Assembly (NCBI GenBank): GCA_038528385.1 | Contig: JBCBET010000001.1 | Span: 682,001 to 746,000, forward strand | DNA: 64,000 bases | Source: Shimia_B sp038528385 | GTDB lineage: Bacteria > Pseudomonadota > Alphaproteobacteria > Rhodobacterales > Rhodobacteraceae | Direction of reading: 5' to 3' | Part shown: piece after piece, positions 1-8,785 of the stretch | How positions within the stretch are numbered: position 1 is the first letter of the stretch | How the letters are laid out: each line of letters opens with the position of its first letter | Notes under the pieces: generated by a model | The model's database searches: none | What the model was told of the DNA's origin: nothing | What the model saw: only the letters and a program-made list of their open reading frames with translations | Program-made: the position numbers and the translations under genes

Positions 1-95
1 AGGGCGTCATTCGTCATGGCGGTGCTATGTCACGTCAGGCCACAAGAATGCAGGGGGCGTGCTGTCGCGGCGGCGCCCGGAAGGAAAGGTGACCC

Positions 96-863
96 ATGGG
101 CCTCGGATTGTTCGACCTCACCGGCAAGCGCGCGCTCATCACCGGTTCCTCCCAGGGGATCGGCCACGCGCTGGCCAAGGGCATGGCCGCCGCGGGGGCC
201 GATATCGTCCTCAATGGCCGCGACCCCGGCAAGCTCCGCGCCGCCAAGGAGCGGATCAAGGCCCAGGGCGGGCGCGCCGACATCCTGCAGGTCGATGTCA
301 CGCGCCACGGCGCCGTGCGCGAGGCCGTCGACACCTACGAGGAGCGCTACGGCGCCATCGACATCCTCGTCAACAATGCCGGCATGCAGCACCGCGCGCC
401 GCTGGAAGAATTCCCGGCGGACCGGTTCGAGGCGCTTTTGCAGACCAACATCGCCTCGGTCTTCCACGTGGGGCAGGCCGTGGCGCGGCACATGATCGGG
501 CGCGGCGAGGGCAAGATCATCAATATCTGCTCGATCCAGACCGCGCTCGCGCGGACCTCCATCGCGCCCTACACCGCCACCAAGGGCGCGGTGGCCAACC
601 TCACGAAGGGCATGGCCACCGATTGGGCGCGCTACGGGCTGCAATGCAACGGGATCGCGCCGGGCTATTTCGACACCCCGCTCAACAAGGCGCTCGTGGA
701 GGACCGGGACTTCACCGCCTGGATCGAGAAACGCACGCCCGCCGGGCGCTGGGGCCAGCTGCCGGAGCTCGTGGGCGCGGCGATCTTCCTGGGCTCGGAG
801 GCGTCGAGCTACGTGAACGGGACGGTGATCTACGTGGATGGCGGCATGAGCGCCTGCCTCTGA
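96..863 (+). CDS. SDR family oxidoreductase, gluconate 5-dehydrogenase-like
   Basis: A 255-aa classical short-chain dehydrogenase. The Rossmann nucleotide-binding motif TGSSQGIG lies at about residues 16-23, NNAG near residue 92, and the catalytic Ser of CSIQ is followed by the Y-x3-K motif in YTATKGA. The N-terminus and the C-terminal stretch GRWGQLPELVGAA...YVDGG resemble gluconate 5-dehydrogenases, which interconvert gluconate and 5-ketogluconate in the cytoplasm; the substrate is inferred from similarity only. The start is supported by a purine-rich AGGAAAGG upstream of ATG. The gene is monocistronic here and convergent with the Anbu operon. Bases 1-95 hold no recognisable gene. Confidence 0.85.
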   Translation: MGLGLFDLTGKRALITGSSQGIGHALAKGMAAAGADIVLNGRDPGKLRAAKERIKAQGGRADILQVDVTRHGAVREAVDTYEERYGAIDILVNNAGMQHRAPLEEFPADRFEALLQTNIASVFHVGQAVARHMIGRGEGKIINICSIQTALARTSIAPYTATKGAVANLTKGMATDWARYGLQCNGIAPGYFDTPLNKALVEDRDFTAWIEKRTPAGRWGQLPELVGAAIFLGSEASSYVNGTVIYVDGGMSACL

Positions 864-900
864 CGGGGGCGCTGGCGGCACCGGCGGAATGCCTCCGGCG

Positions 901-1001
901 GAAGTACGGGGCACAAAGAAGACGGGCATCCCACCCTTCATCGTGCCGGTCTTCCCTTTGCCCGCCTTCTTGGCGCCCGTTTTCTTTGTGCTCCGTACTT
1001 C
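901..1001. repeat. Long imperfect inverted repeat between convergent genes
   Basis: The arms 901-927 and 975-1001 are 27 nt each and pair with two mismatches, separated by a 47-nt loop. On the minus strand the left part of the element also contains short direct repeats of an A-rich/ACGGGC pattern. It lies entirely between the stop of the SDR gene and the stop of the Anbu gene, so it can fold in either transcript. It may be a bidirectional terminator or a dispersed intergenic repeat; short frames across it look non-coding. Confidence 0.7.
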
Positions 1002-1007
1002 GGGGGT

Positions 1008-1025
1008 GTGGGGGCTGGCCCCCAC
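1008..1025. terminator. Putative bidirectional terminator hairpin
   Basis: GTGGGGG pairs with CCCCCAC around a four-base loop, directly beside the long inverted repeat and 22 bp from the Anbu stop. There is no clear U-tract on either strand, so termination is inferred from the position between convergent genes and the stable stem. Confidence 0.35.
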
Positions 1026-1047
1026 TCCCGTTCCATCGGCGCGCGGC

Positions 1048-1782
1048 TCAGTCTCCGAAGCCGAAGGGGGGCAGGCTCTCCAGCGCCTCTTTCAGGGCAT
1101 CGCCCCAACCCTTGGAGACGGTCTGCACGTAGGGGTCGTCGCCAAGGAGGCGGCCGGTGCGGCCCCGGACGAGGGCGCCTTCCTCGTAGACGTGGAAATC
1201 ATAGGGGCTGCCCACGGTGAGATTGGCCTTCACGGTGGAATCGAAGCTGACGAGCAGGAGCCTGATGGCATCCTCGAAGCTCAGCGCCGGGTCGTAGGCC
1301 CGCACGAGGATCGGGCGGCCATACTTGATCTCGCCGGTTTGGAAGAAGGGCGTGTCGCTGCCCGCCTCGATGAAATTCCCCTCCGGATAAATCAGGAAGA
1401 GCCGCGTGGGCCCGCCCGCGATCTGACCGCCGAGGATGATGGTGGCGTTGAAGCTCTCCCCCGACTGACCGCTCTCCTCCTGGCGCGCGATGCTTTCGCG
1501 GAGCGTATCGCCCACGAGGCGCGCGGCCTGGAACATGGAGGGCACTGCGAGGAGCGACGGGCGCCGTTCGTCGGGGGCCTTCGTGCGCTCCTCCAGGAGG
1601 CTGATCACGCTTTGCGTGGTGGCGAGGTTGCCGGCGGTCATGAGCGTGAGCACACGCTCGCCCGGTTCCTCCCACACGAAGAGCTTGCGGTAGGTGGAGA
1701 TGTTGTCGAGCCCCGCATTGGTGCGGGTATCGGCCATGAAGACGAGGCCTTTGTCCAAGGCCATGCCGACGCAATAGGTCAC
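1048..1782 (-). CDS. Anbu, proteasome-related (HslV/20S-like) peptidase
   Basis: A 244-aa Ntn-hydrolase of the Anbu (ancestral beta subunit) family. The protein starts MTYCVGM, so removal of Met exposes Thr as the N-terminal nucleophile; FMADTRTNAGLD is the proteasome-like motif that follows. Anbu forms open-ring or helical assemblies and its substrates are not established. It is the last gene of a run ATP-grasp, alpha-E, transglutaminase, Anbu, starting 22 bp after the transglutaminase gene. This gene order recurs in proteobacteria and is itself diagnostic. Length is typical for the family. Confidence 0.9.
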   Translation of the reverse strand: MTYCVGMALDKGLVFMADTRTNAGLDNISTYRKLFVWEEPGERVLTLMTAGNLATTQSVISLLEERTKAPDERRPSLLAVPSMFQAARLVGDTLRESIARQEESGQSGESFNATIILGGQIAGGPTRLFLIYPEGNFIEAGSDTPFFQTGEIKYGRPILVRAYDPALSFEDAIRLLLVSFDSTVKANLTVGSPYDFHVYEEGALVRGRTGRLLGDDPYVQTVSKGWGDALKEALESLPPFGFGD

Positions 1783-1804
1783 GGGTCTGAGGTCACTTCG
1801 CGCG

Positions 1805-2611
1805 TTATTGGGGTTGTTCTGCCACTTGGATGGCGACGCTGAGCGCTTCGTGCGCGTCGCCGCTTCGCACCCCTCTTATGGGCGCGGCCTCCCGGTAATC
1901 AAGCCCGGTGGCCACGCGGACGTAGCGCGGATCGGGGGAAATCCCGTTCGAGGGGTCGAAGCCCACCCATCCCAGCCCGTCGATATAGGCCTCCGCCCAG
2001 GCATGCATGGCGTCCTGTTCAACGCGATCGTCGAGCATGAGGTAGCCCGAGACGTAGCGCGCGGGCAGCCCGATCTCGCGGGCGGCGGCGATGAAGACAT
2101 GGGCGTGGTCCTGGCAAACGCCCTTGCCGGCCTTGAGCGCGTCCTCGGCGGTCCAGTCGGGCTCCGAGGCGCCGATTTCGTAGGTCACGGCGGCCGCGGT
2201 GGCCCTGTTGAGGGCGTGGAGCCGGTCGAGGGGCGCCTCGCCGCCGATGTCCTTCAGGAGCGCGCGGATGCCGGGGCCGCTGCGGGTCATTGCGGTGGGG
2301 CGCGTATAGAGCCAGAGCGGGGCCGCGGCGCGGTGGGGGCCCACCACGCCCGCCTGGTCGGCCACCTCCACCTCCCCCTCGGAGGTGATGGTGAGCGTGT
2401 CGGCCTCGGTGTCGAAGCTCAGAAGCTCCACCCGGTTGTGGTGTTCGTCGTCGAAGACGAGCTCCACCTGGCCGCCATCCATGATTGTGTCCCAGCGGTG
2501 CACGAGCTGGCCGTTGCCGCTTTTGGGCAGCTTGCGGACCTGTTGCAGGCCGCGCGTCCCCGCCCCCGTGAACTGGTAGGACGTGACGTGCCGGATGAAG
2601 AGGCGGGTCAT
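1805..2611 (-). CDS. Transglutaminase-like cysteine protease family protein
   Basis: A 268-aa protein with an N-terminal all-beta transglutaminase-associated region (FIRHVTSYQF) and a papain-like transglutaminase core. The catalytic Cys is in GKGVCQDHAHVF at about residue 167, the His in MHAWAEAYI at about residue 203, and the Asp in WVGFDPSNG. The family may hydrolyse or form amide bonds. It overlaps the alpha-E gene by four bases (ATGA), so the two are translationally coupled and probably act together with ATP-grasp and Anbu in making or processing a peptide; that role is a prediction in the literature, not established here. Confidence 0.88.
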   Translation of the reverse strand: MTRLFIRHVTSYQFTGAGTRGLQQVRKLPKSGNGQLVHRWDTIMDGGQVELVFDDEHHNRVELLSFDTEADTLTITSEGEVEVADQAGVVGPHRAAAPLWLYTRPTAMTRSGPGIRALLKDIGGEAPLDRLHALNRATAAAVTYEIGASEPDWTAEDALKAGKGVCQDHAHVFIAAAREIGLPARYVSGYLMLDDRVEQDAMHAWAEAYIDGLGWVGFDPSNGISPDPRYVRVATGLDYREAAPIRGVRSGDAHEALSVAIQVAEQPQ

Positions 2612-3549
2612 TCGGTGAACCTGTAGTCGATCTCGATCTGCCGCGCGAGGCCGCCGAGACGTCCGAGAAAGGTCTGAAGGTATTCGTGCAGCCCCTCGTT
2701 GATGATCACGTCGATGTCGTGGACCGCGCAGGCGCGGTTGAGATCGTCGGCCAGATCATGGGACGGGCGCCGGCCGCCGTAATCGTCGGCGAGATAGGCG
2801 AGGTTGTCCTGGATCTTGGACACGCAGAAGGCCAGGCTCCGCGGCATCCGCCGGTCGAGGATCAGGAAATGCGCCACCTCCCGCGGGCGCACGGCATTGC
2901 CATAGGCCATGCGGTAGCCGCCCCGCGCGGAGTTCGAGCTCAGGATCGTCTCCCACTGCACGTTGTCGATCGACGAGCCTACGCCGAAGGCGGTTGGCAA
3001 GAGCACGTAGTATTTCACGTCGAGGATGCGCGCGGTGTTGTCGGCGCGCTCGAGAAACGTCCCCAGCCGCACGAAATCGTAGATGTCGTTGCGGAGCATC
3101 GTGCCGTGGGTCATGCCGCGCACCAGCGCGGTGTGGCGCCGGATGCGGGTGAGCGCCTGCGGCAGGTCACGCTCGCGGAGCTTCCGCGACAAAAGCTCCT
3201 TGAGCTCCATATAGGCGCCGTTCACGGCCTCCCAGCTTTCTTCGGTGAGCGCCACGCGCACCGAACGCGCGTTGGAGCGCGCGGCCTCGAGGCAGCATTT
3301 CACCGACGAGCCGTTATTGGGCGAGCGCAGCATCCAGTCGATGGCGGCGTCCTTCGTCAGGTGCTCGTTATGGGCCTGGTAGGCCTCCCACACGCCCGCC
3401 GATTGCAGCACGGAGCGCCATTCGTCGTCCGAGGAGCCCAGCCGCGTGAGCGCCAGGCGCTGGCCCGTTTCCACGAGCCGGGAGGTATTCTCCGCGCGCT
3501 CGAGGTAGCGGTACATCCAGTAAAGGCCGTTGGCGGTGCGTCCGAGCAT
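2608..3549 (-). CDS. Alpha-E domain-containing protein
   Basis: A 313-aa mainly helical protein starting MLGRTANGLYW, the canonical start of alpha-E domain proteins (PF04168), followed by the conserved RYLERAENTSRL. An upstream in-frame extension is the antisense/shifted shadow of the ATP-grasp gene and is rejected; the chosen ATG overlaps the ATP-grasp stop (TGATG). The biochemical function of the family is unknown; it is nearly always encoded beside circularly permuted ATP-grasp and transglutaminase genes, and the gene overlaps at both ends here fit a single functional unit. Confidence 0.9.
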   Translation of the reverse strand: MLGRTANGLYWMYRYLERAENTSRLVETGQRLALTRLGSSDDEWRSVLQSAGVWEAYQAHNEHLTKDAAIDWMLRSPNNGSSVKCCLEAARSNARSVRVALTEESWEAVNGAYMELKELLSRKLRERDLPQALTRIRRHTALVRGMTHGTMLRNDIYDFVRLGTFLERADNTARILDVKYYVLLPTAFGVGSSIDNVQWETILSSNSARGGYRMAYGNAVRPREVAHFLILDRRMPRSLAFCVSKIQDNLAYLADDYGGRRPSHDLADDLNRACAVHDIDVIINEGLHEYLQTFLGRLGGLARQIEIDYRFTE

Positions 3550-4979
3550 CAGTCTTCCAGCACCCAGGTGTCCTTGGTGCCGCCGCCCTGGGAGGAGTTC
3601 ACGACGAGAGAGCCCTTCTTCAGCGCCACGCGCGTGAGCCCGCCGGGCGTGATGCGGATCCCCTCGGGCGAGACGAGCACGAAGGGGCGGAGGTCCACGT
3701 GGCGCGGCGCGAGGCCCGCCTTGGTGAAGATCGGCACCGTCGAGAGCGAGAGCGTAGGCTGCGCGATATAGGCGCCGGGCTTGGCCTTGAGCTTGTCGCG
3801 GAAGGCGGCGATTTCCTTTTTCGACGCGGTGGGCCCGATGAGCATGCCGTAGCCGCCGGAGCCGTGCACCTCCTTGACGACGAGCTCGGCCAGGTTGTCG
3901 AGCACGTAGGAGAGCGCCTCGGGATCGCTGCACCGCCAGGTGGGCACGTTCTCCAGCAAGGGCCGCTCGCCGGTGTAGAATTCCACGATGTCGGGCATGT
4001 AGCTGTAGATCGCCTTGTCATCGGCGATGCCTGTGCCAGGCGCGTTGGCGATGGTGATCCCGCCCGCGCGGTAGACGTCGAAGATGCCCGGCACGCCGAG
4101 CTGGCTGTCGGGATTGAAGTTCAGCGGATCGAGAAAATCGTCGTCCACCCGGCGGTAGAGCACGTCGATGGGCTGGTAGCCCAGCGTCGTGCGCATGGCC
4201 ACGCGGCCATCCACGATGCGCAGGTCGTGCCCCTCCACGAGCTCCACGCCCATCTGATCGGCGAGGAAGGCATGTTCGAAATAGGCGGAATTGTAGATGC
4301 CGGGCGTGAGCACGGCCGTCGTCGGGCGGTCCTGCGACGTGGCGGGCGGCGTGCAGGCCGCAAGCGAGGCGCAGAGATCGGCGGGGTAATTCTGCACGCC
4401 GCGCACGCGGTTCGCCGAAAAGAGTTCCGGGAACATGTGCAGCATCGTCTCCCGGTTCTCGAGCATGTAGCTCACGCCGCTAGGCGTGCGGGCATTGTCC
4501 TCCAGCACGTAGAAGTCATCCTCCCCCGTGCGGACGAGGTCGATGCCCACGATATGGGTGTAGACGCCGCCGGGCACGTGCACGCCGCACATCTGCGGCA
4601 GGAAGGCCTCGTTGCGGGCGATCATCTCCTGAGGCACGCGGCCGGCCTTTATGATTTCCTGCCGGTGGTAGATGTCGTGCAGAAACATGTTGATGGCGCG
4701 CACGCGCTGCTCGATCCCGCGGGTGAGCTTGCGCCATTCATTGCCGGAGATGACGCGCGGCACGATGTCGAAGGGGATGAGGCGTTCCTCCGCCTCCTCG
4801 CGCCCGTAGACGTTGAAGGTGATCCCCGTCAGGCGAAACAGCTCCTCCGCCTCGCGCTGCTTGGCGCGCAGATCGGACGGATCGGACGCCTCGATCCAGG
4901 TCCCGAGGGCCGCATAGGGCTCCCTCGGGGTCCCGTCCCGGCCCAGCATCTCGTCGAAGTGCGGCGTGTCCTTTGCCAT
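3549..4979 (-). CDS. Circularly permuted ATP-grasp type 2 protein
   Basis: A 476-aa protein of the circularly permuted ATP-grasp family, recognised by DEMLGRDGTPREPY at the N-terminus, the central DFYVLEDNARTPSG, and LVVKEVHGSGGYGML near residue 370. ATP-grasp enzymes form carboxylate-amine bonds through acyl-phosphates; this branch is proposed to build a small peptide or modify one. It is the first gene of the Anbu operon and has an 80-bp upstream gap that should hold the promoter, with AGGGA just upstream of ATG. The C-terminus SSQGGGTKDTWVLED is typical of complete members. Confidence 0.9.
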   Translation of the reverse strand: MAKDTPHFDEMLGRDGTPREPYAALGTWIEASDPSDLRAKQREAEELFRLTGITFNVYGREEAEERLIPFDIVPRVISGNEWRKLTRGIEQRVRAINMFLHDIYHRQEIIKAGRVPQEMIARNEAFLPQMCGVHVPGGVYTHIVGIDLVRTGEDDFYVLEDNARTPSGVSYMLENRETMLHMFPELFSANRVRGVQNYPADLCASLAACTPPATSQDRPTTAVLTPGIYNSAYFEHAFLADQMGVELVEGHDLRIVDGRVAMRTTLGYQPIDVLYRRVDDDFLDPLNFNPDSQLGVPGIFDVYRAGGITIANAPGTGIADDKAIYSYMPDIVEFYTGERPLLENVPTWRCSDPEALSYVLDNLAELVVKEVHGSGGYGMLIGPTASKKEIAAFRDKLKAKPGAYIAQPTLSLSTVPIFTKAGLAPRHVDLRPFVLVSPEGIRITPGGLTRVALKKGSLVVNSSQGGGTKDTWVLED

Positions 4980-5059
4980 GGTCCCTGTTTACCCGGCGTG
5001 AAGCGATGTGACAGGGCTTTAACCCATTTCGCCACGGCTTTGTTGCCGGTGCCCGATTT

Positions 5060-6868
5060 TTAGGCAGCGGGCGGGGCTTGGACGAGGAGCGCGTCGAGGC
5101 CGTCATGCTCCTCCACCCAGTGCCCCGGCGCCACCTGCTCGAGGCGCGGCACGTAGCCCGCGCGCCCGGCCTTGGAGGGCAGAAACCGCAGGCCGGCCCG
5201 CGGGTCGAGGGGGCTCGGCAGCTCTCCCGGCAGTTTGAGGCGCGTGCGCGTGGCCTCCACCGCGGGGTCCGGGATGGGCACGGCGGAGATCAGGCTTTGC
5301 GTGTAGGGATGCGCGGGGGCGTCGAAGATCGTGTCCCGGTCGGCGAGCTCCACCACGCGCCCGAGATAGAGCACCATGATGCGGTTCGACACGGCGCGCA
5401 CCACGGAGAGGTCGTGGGAGATAAAGAGCATCGCCATGCCGAATTCGGCCTGAAGCTCCCTGAGGAGCGTGAGCACCTGCGCCTGCACGGAGACGTCGAG
5501 CGCGCTCACCGCCTCGTCGCAGATGAGGAGGCGGGGCCGGTTGATCATGGCGCGCGCGATGCCCACGCGCTGGTTCTGGCCGCCCGAGAGCTCGTGGGGG
5601 TAGCGGTTGATCATGGTCTGGGGGAGGCCCACGCGCTCCATCATCCGGGCCACGCGGGCGCGGACCTCCGCCTTGGGCAGGCCGGGCTCGGCCACGCGCA
5701 GGGGCTCGGCGATGGAGGCCGCGATCGTCATGCGAGGGTCGAGGGAGGCCAGCGGGTCCTGGAAAACGATCTGGAGGTCCTGGCGGTGGGGCTTCATCTC
5801 GGCGGGCTTGAGGCCCGCGAGGTCCCGCCCGAGCCAGAGCACCTGCCCCGCCGAGGGCCGGATGAGCTGGAGCACGGCGCGCGCGAGCGTGGACTTCCCG
5901 CAGCCCGACTCGCCCACGATGCCCAGCGTCTCCCCTTCCGCGAGCGCGAAGCTCACGCCCTTGACGGCCTTGAGCGGGCGCGTGCGGTCGAGAAAGCCCC
6001 GCCCGCCGGGGATGCGGAACGTCACCTCCACCTCGCGCGCGTCTAGGACCGTTTCGGCGGTGTCGGGGATGGCGGGGCGGATATCGGCGCCGTCGAGGCG
6101 CGGCATGGCCGCGAGGAGGGCCTGGGTGTAGGGCTCCTGTGGCGACCGGAAGATATCCTGCGTCGGGCCCGCCTCCACGAAGGTACCGTGGCGCATGACC
6201 TGCACCTGGTCGCACATCCGCGCCACCACGCCCATGTCGTGGGTGATGAGGGCGATGGCGGTGTTCTCCTCCCGCTGGAGCGCGGCCATGAGATCGAGGA
6301 TGTCGGCCTGCACGGTGACGTCGAGCGCGGTCGTGGGCTCGTCAGCAATGAGCAGTTCGGGCCCGCAGAGCATGGCCATGGCGATCATGACGCGCTGGCG
6401 CATGCCGCCGGACAGCTCGTGGGGATACTGGCCCAGGCGCAGCCGCGCCTCCGGGATCTTCACCCGCTCGAGCCAGTCGAGGCAGAGCAGGTCGGCCTCC
6501 CGCCCGCGCAGGCCCTTGTGGGCGCGGAGCACCTCGCGCATCTGCTGGCCCACGCGCAGATGCGGCGTGAGCGCGGTGAGCGGATCTTGGAAGATCATGG
6601 AGACGGCGGAGCCGCGGATCGCGTTGAGCGCCCGGGGCGTGCGGCCCAGCATCTCCGCCCCGCGCAGCGTGACGGAGCCCGTGGCGGTCCCGTTGCGCGC
6701 CAAAAGGCCCATGGCGGCCATGAAGGTCTGGCTCTTGCCCGACCCGCTCTCGCCCACGATGCCGAGGCACTGGCCCGGCGCGATGTCGAAGCTCACGCCT
6801 TTGACGGCCTCCACCGCCCCGTCGAGGGTCTGAAAGCCGACATGGAGATCCCGGACGGAAAAGAGCAT
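5060..6868 (-). CDS. Peptide-type ABC transporter, dual ATP-binding protein (DppD-DppF fusion)
   Basis: A 602-aa fusion of two ABC ATPases of the Opp/Dpp class. The first half has Walker A GESGSGKS near residue 40, signature LSGGMRQR and Walker B LLIADEP; the second half has GESGCGKS near residue 350, LSGGQNQR and LLICDEAVSALD. Each half has the C-terminal oligopeptide-type extension (PYTQ motifs). The ATG overlaps the stop of the adjacent permease gene; an open extension upstream is out-of-frame shadow of the permease. It is the last gene of the importer run. Confidence 0.92.
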   Translation of the reverse strand: MLFSVRDLHVGFQTLDGAVEAVKGVSFDIAPGQCLGIVGESGSGKSQTFMAAMGLLARNGTATGSVTLRGAEMLGRTPRALNAIRGSAVSMIFQDPLTALTPHLRVGQQMREVLRAHKGLRGREADLLCLDWLERVKIPEARLRLGQYPHELSGGMRQRVMIAMAMLCGPELLIADEPTTALDVTVQADILDLMAALQREENTAIALITHDMGVVARMCDQVQVMRHGTFVEAGPTQDIFRSPQEPYTQALLAAMPRLDGADIRPAIPDTAETVLDAREVEVTFRIPGGRGFLDRTRPLKAVKGVSFALAEGETLGIVGESGCGKSTLARAVLQLIRPSAGQVLWLGRDLAGLKPAEMKPHRQDLQIVFQDPLASLDPRMTIAASIAEPLRVAEPGLPKAEVRARVARMMERVGLPQTMINRYPHELSGGQNQRVGIARAMINRPRLLICDEAVSALDVSVQAQVLTLLRELQAEFGMAMLFISHDLSVVRAVSNRIMVLYLGRVVELADRDTIFDAPAHPYTQSLISAVPIPDPAVEATRTRLKLPGELPSPLDPRAGLRFLPSKAGRAGYVPRLEQVAPGHWVEEHDGLDALLVQAPPAA

Positions 6869-7806
6869 CAGCGGTCCTTGGGGTCGAGGGCGTCGCGCAG
6901 GCCGTCGCCGATGAAGAACATCGTGATGATGATCGTCACGTAGAAGGCGAGCGGGAAGGCAAGCTGCCAGAGCGTGCCGTAGGCCATCGTCCCCGCCCCC
7001 TCGGCGATGAGCGCCCCGAGGGAGGTGTAGGGCTCCGAAATCCCCAGCCCGAGGAAGCTCACGAAGCTTTCGGCCAGGATCATGTCGGGCACGAGGAGCG
7101 AAGCATAGACGATGATGACCCCCGCGAGGTTGGGCAGGATATGGCGGATCATGATGGTGATCTCGCTCACGCCGCTCGCGCGCGCGGCCTCCACGAATTC
7201 GCGGTTCTTCAGGCTGAGCGTCTGGCCCCGCACGATCCGCGCCATGGTGAGCCATGAGACCGCGCCCAGCGCCACGAAGAGCATGAGGAAGCTTCGGCCC
7301 GCGATCACGAGGAGCAGGATGATGACGAGCACGGACGGCAGCGACAGGAGGATGTCGACGATGCGCATCATGATGGCGTCGGTCCGCCCGCCCACGTAGC
7401 CTGACACGATCCCGTAGGTCGTGCCCACGACAAGCGCCATGAGCGCGCCGATGAGCCCGACGAGAAGCGAGGTCCGCGTGGCCTGGATCGTGCGGGAATA
7501 AAGGTCGCGCCCCAGATCGTCGGTACCGAAGTAATGCCCCGTCTCGAGCGACGGCGCGCCGAGCCCGCGCACATCGCCCATGGCGGCCCAGTCGATCTCC
7601 TCGTTCGACCACTGCGCGAAGAGCGGGCCGAGGAGGACGAAGGCCACCACGAGGCCGAGCACGACGATGCAGGCCATGGCCGCGCGATTGCGCACGAACC
7701 GCTCGTAGGCGTCGCGCATGAGGGACCGGCCGTGAACGGCTTCTGCGGCCTGCGCATCGCCGATGCGCTCGGCCCGGGCGCTCTGGGCAGTGGATCGGCC
7801 GAACAT
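6868..7806 (-). CDS. Peptide-type ABC transporter permease (DppC/OppC-like)
   Basis: A 312-aa inner-membrane permease with an N-terminal cytoplasmic segment, one TM helix near residues 40-65 (ACIVVLGLVVAFVLLGPLF), a periplasmic loop with the FGTDDLGRDLYSR motif characteristic of OppC/DppC, and about five further TM segments. The EAA loop is EFVEAARASGVSEITIMIRH. Start and stop overlap both neighbours by one to four bases, so it is co-translated with the DppB-like permease and the ATPase. Confidence 0.9.
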   Translation of the reverse strand: MFGRSTAQSARAERIGDAQAAEAVHGRSLMRDAYERFVRNRAAMACIVVLGLVVAFVLLGPLFAQWSNEEIDWAAMGDVRGLGAPSLETGHYFGTDDLGRDLYSRTIQATRTSLLVGLIGALMALVVGTTYGIVSGYVGGRTDAIMMRIVDILLSLPSVLVIILLLVIAGRSFLMLFVALGAVSWLTMARIVRGQTLSLKNREFVEAARASGVSEITIMIRHILPNLAGVIIVYASLLVPDMILAESFVSFLGLGISEPYTSLGALIAEGAGTMAYGTLWQLAFPLAFYVTIIITMFFIGDGLRDALDPKDR

Positions 7807-8729
7807 CAGTAGCGGATCTTCGGATCGAACCACGCATAGGCGAGGTCGGTGAGGAGGTTCACGGCCACGGTGAGCACGCCGTATAGGATCGTGACCCCGA
7901 GCAGCACCGAATAGTCGCGGGAAAGCGCGGAGTTCACGTAGCTCTGCCCCAGCCCGCCGGTGGAAAAGTAGATATCCACGAAGACGGAGCCCGTGAGCAC
8001 GTAGACGAAGACCGGCCCGAGATAGGAGATCACCGGCAAGAGCGTCGGCTTCAGCGCATGGCGCCAGATCACCTGTCCGTCCGGCAGCCCCTTGGCGCGG
8101 GCGGTGCGGATGTAATTGGACGTGAGCACCTCGAGCATGGAGGACCGCGTGATGCGCGCGATGGAGCCCATATAAGACGTCGAGAGCGCGATGACGGGCA
8201 TGATCAGGTACTGCCACTGCCCCCCGTTCCAGCCGCCGCCGGGCAACCAGCCGAGGTAGAGCGTGAAGGTCAGGATCAGGATCGGCCCCATGATGAAATT
8301 CGGCAGCGCCTGGGCCGCGATGCCCAGCGACACGGCGGTGTAGTCGATCCAGCTGTTCTGCTTCAATGCCGCGGCGATGCCGAGCGACACGCCCACGGTT
8401 GTGGCGGCCAGAAAACTCAGCACGCCATAGGTGAGCGATATGGGCAAACCGCTGGCGATGATGTCGTTCACGTCGCGGTCCTTGAACTTGAAGGACGGGC
8501 CGAAATCGAAGCGGAAGACGATGTTGGTGACGTAGTCGTAAAGCTGCTTCCAGAGCGGCTGATCGAGGCCGTAGCGCGCCTCCAGGTTGGCGAGCACTTC
8601 GGGCGGCAGCGGACGCTCGGACGCGAACGGCCCGCCCGGCGCCACCTGCATCAGAAAGAACGACGCGATGATGAGGATCAGGATCGTGGGTACGGCGCCC
8701 AGGATGCGGCGGAGAGAATAGACGAGCAT
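7806..8729 (-). CDS. Peptide-type ABC transporter permease (DppB/OppB-like)
   Basis: A 307-aa inner-membrane permease starting MLVYSLRRILGAVPTILIL, the usual OppB/DppB N-terminus, followed by a large periplasmic loop and about five TM helices. The EAA loop reads YIRTARAKGLPDGQVIWRH. The ATG at 8729 lies after the inverted repeat that separates it from the substrate-binding protein gene. It overlaps the next permease, so the two membrane subunits should be made in equal amounts. Confidence 0.9.
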   Translation of the reverse strand: MLVYSLRRILGAVPTILILIIASFFLMQVAPGGPFASERPLPPEVLANLEARYGLDQPLWKQLYDYVTNIVFRFDFGPSFKFKDRDVNDIIASGLPISLTYGVLSFLAATTVGVSLGIAAALKQNSWIDYTAVSLGIAAQALPNFIMGPILILTFTLYLGWLPGGGWNGGQWQYLIMPVIALSTSYMGSIARITRSSMLEVLTSNYIRTARAKGLPDGQVIWRHALKPTLLPVISYLGPVFVYVLTGSVFVDIYFSTGGLGQSYVNSALSRDYSVLLGVTILYGVLTVAVNLLTDLAYAWFDPKIRY

Positions 8730-8748
8730 GGCGACACCAAAGGGAAGA

Positions 8749-8768
8749 CCCCCGGCAGGCGCCGGGGG
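8749..8768 (-). terminator. Hairpin between binding-protein and permease genes
   Basis: CCCCCGGC and GCCGGGGG pair perfectly around a four-base loop in the 56-bp gap between the binding-protein stop and the permease start. On the minus transcript the stem is followed by a pyrimidine-rich stretch. Such stems after a binding-protein gene commonly act as partial terminators or mRNA stabilisers that raise binding-protein yield relative to the membrane subunits; that role is inferred. Confidence 0.5.
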
Positions 8769-8785
8769 CCTTCGGTTCCAAGGGG

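Noticed and set aside
30..1025. A minus-strand frame spanning the SDR gene and the inverted repeat
   Set aside because: It is antisense to the SDR gene; the TKKTG-like part is simply the translated inverted repeat.
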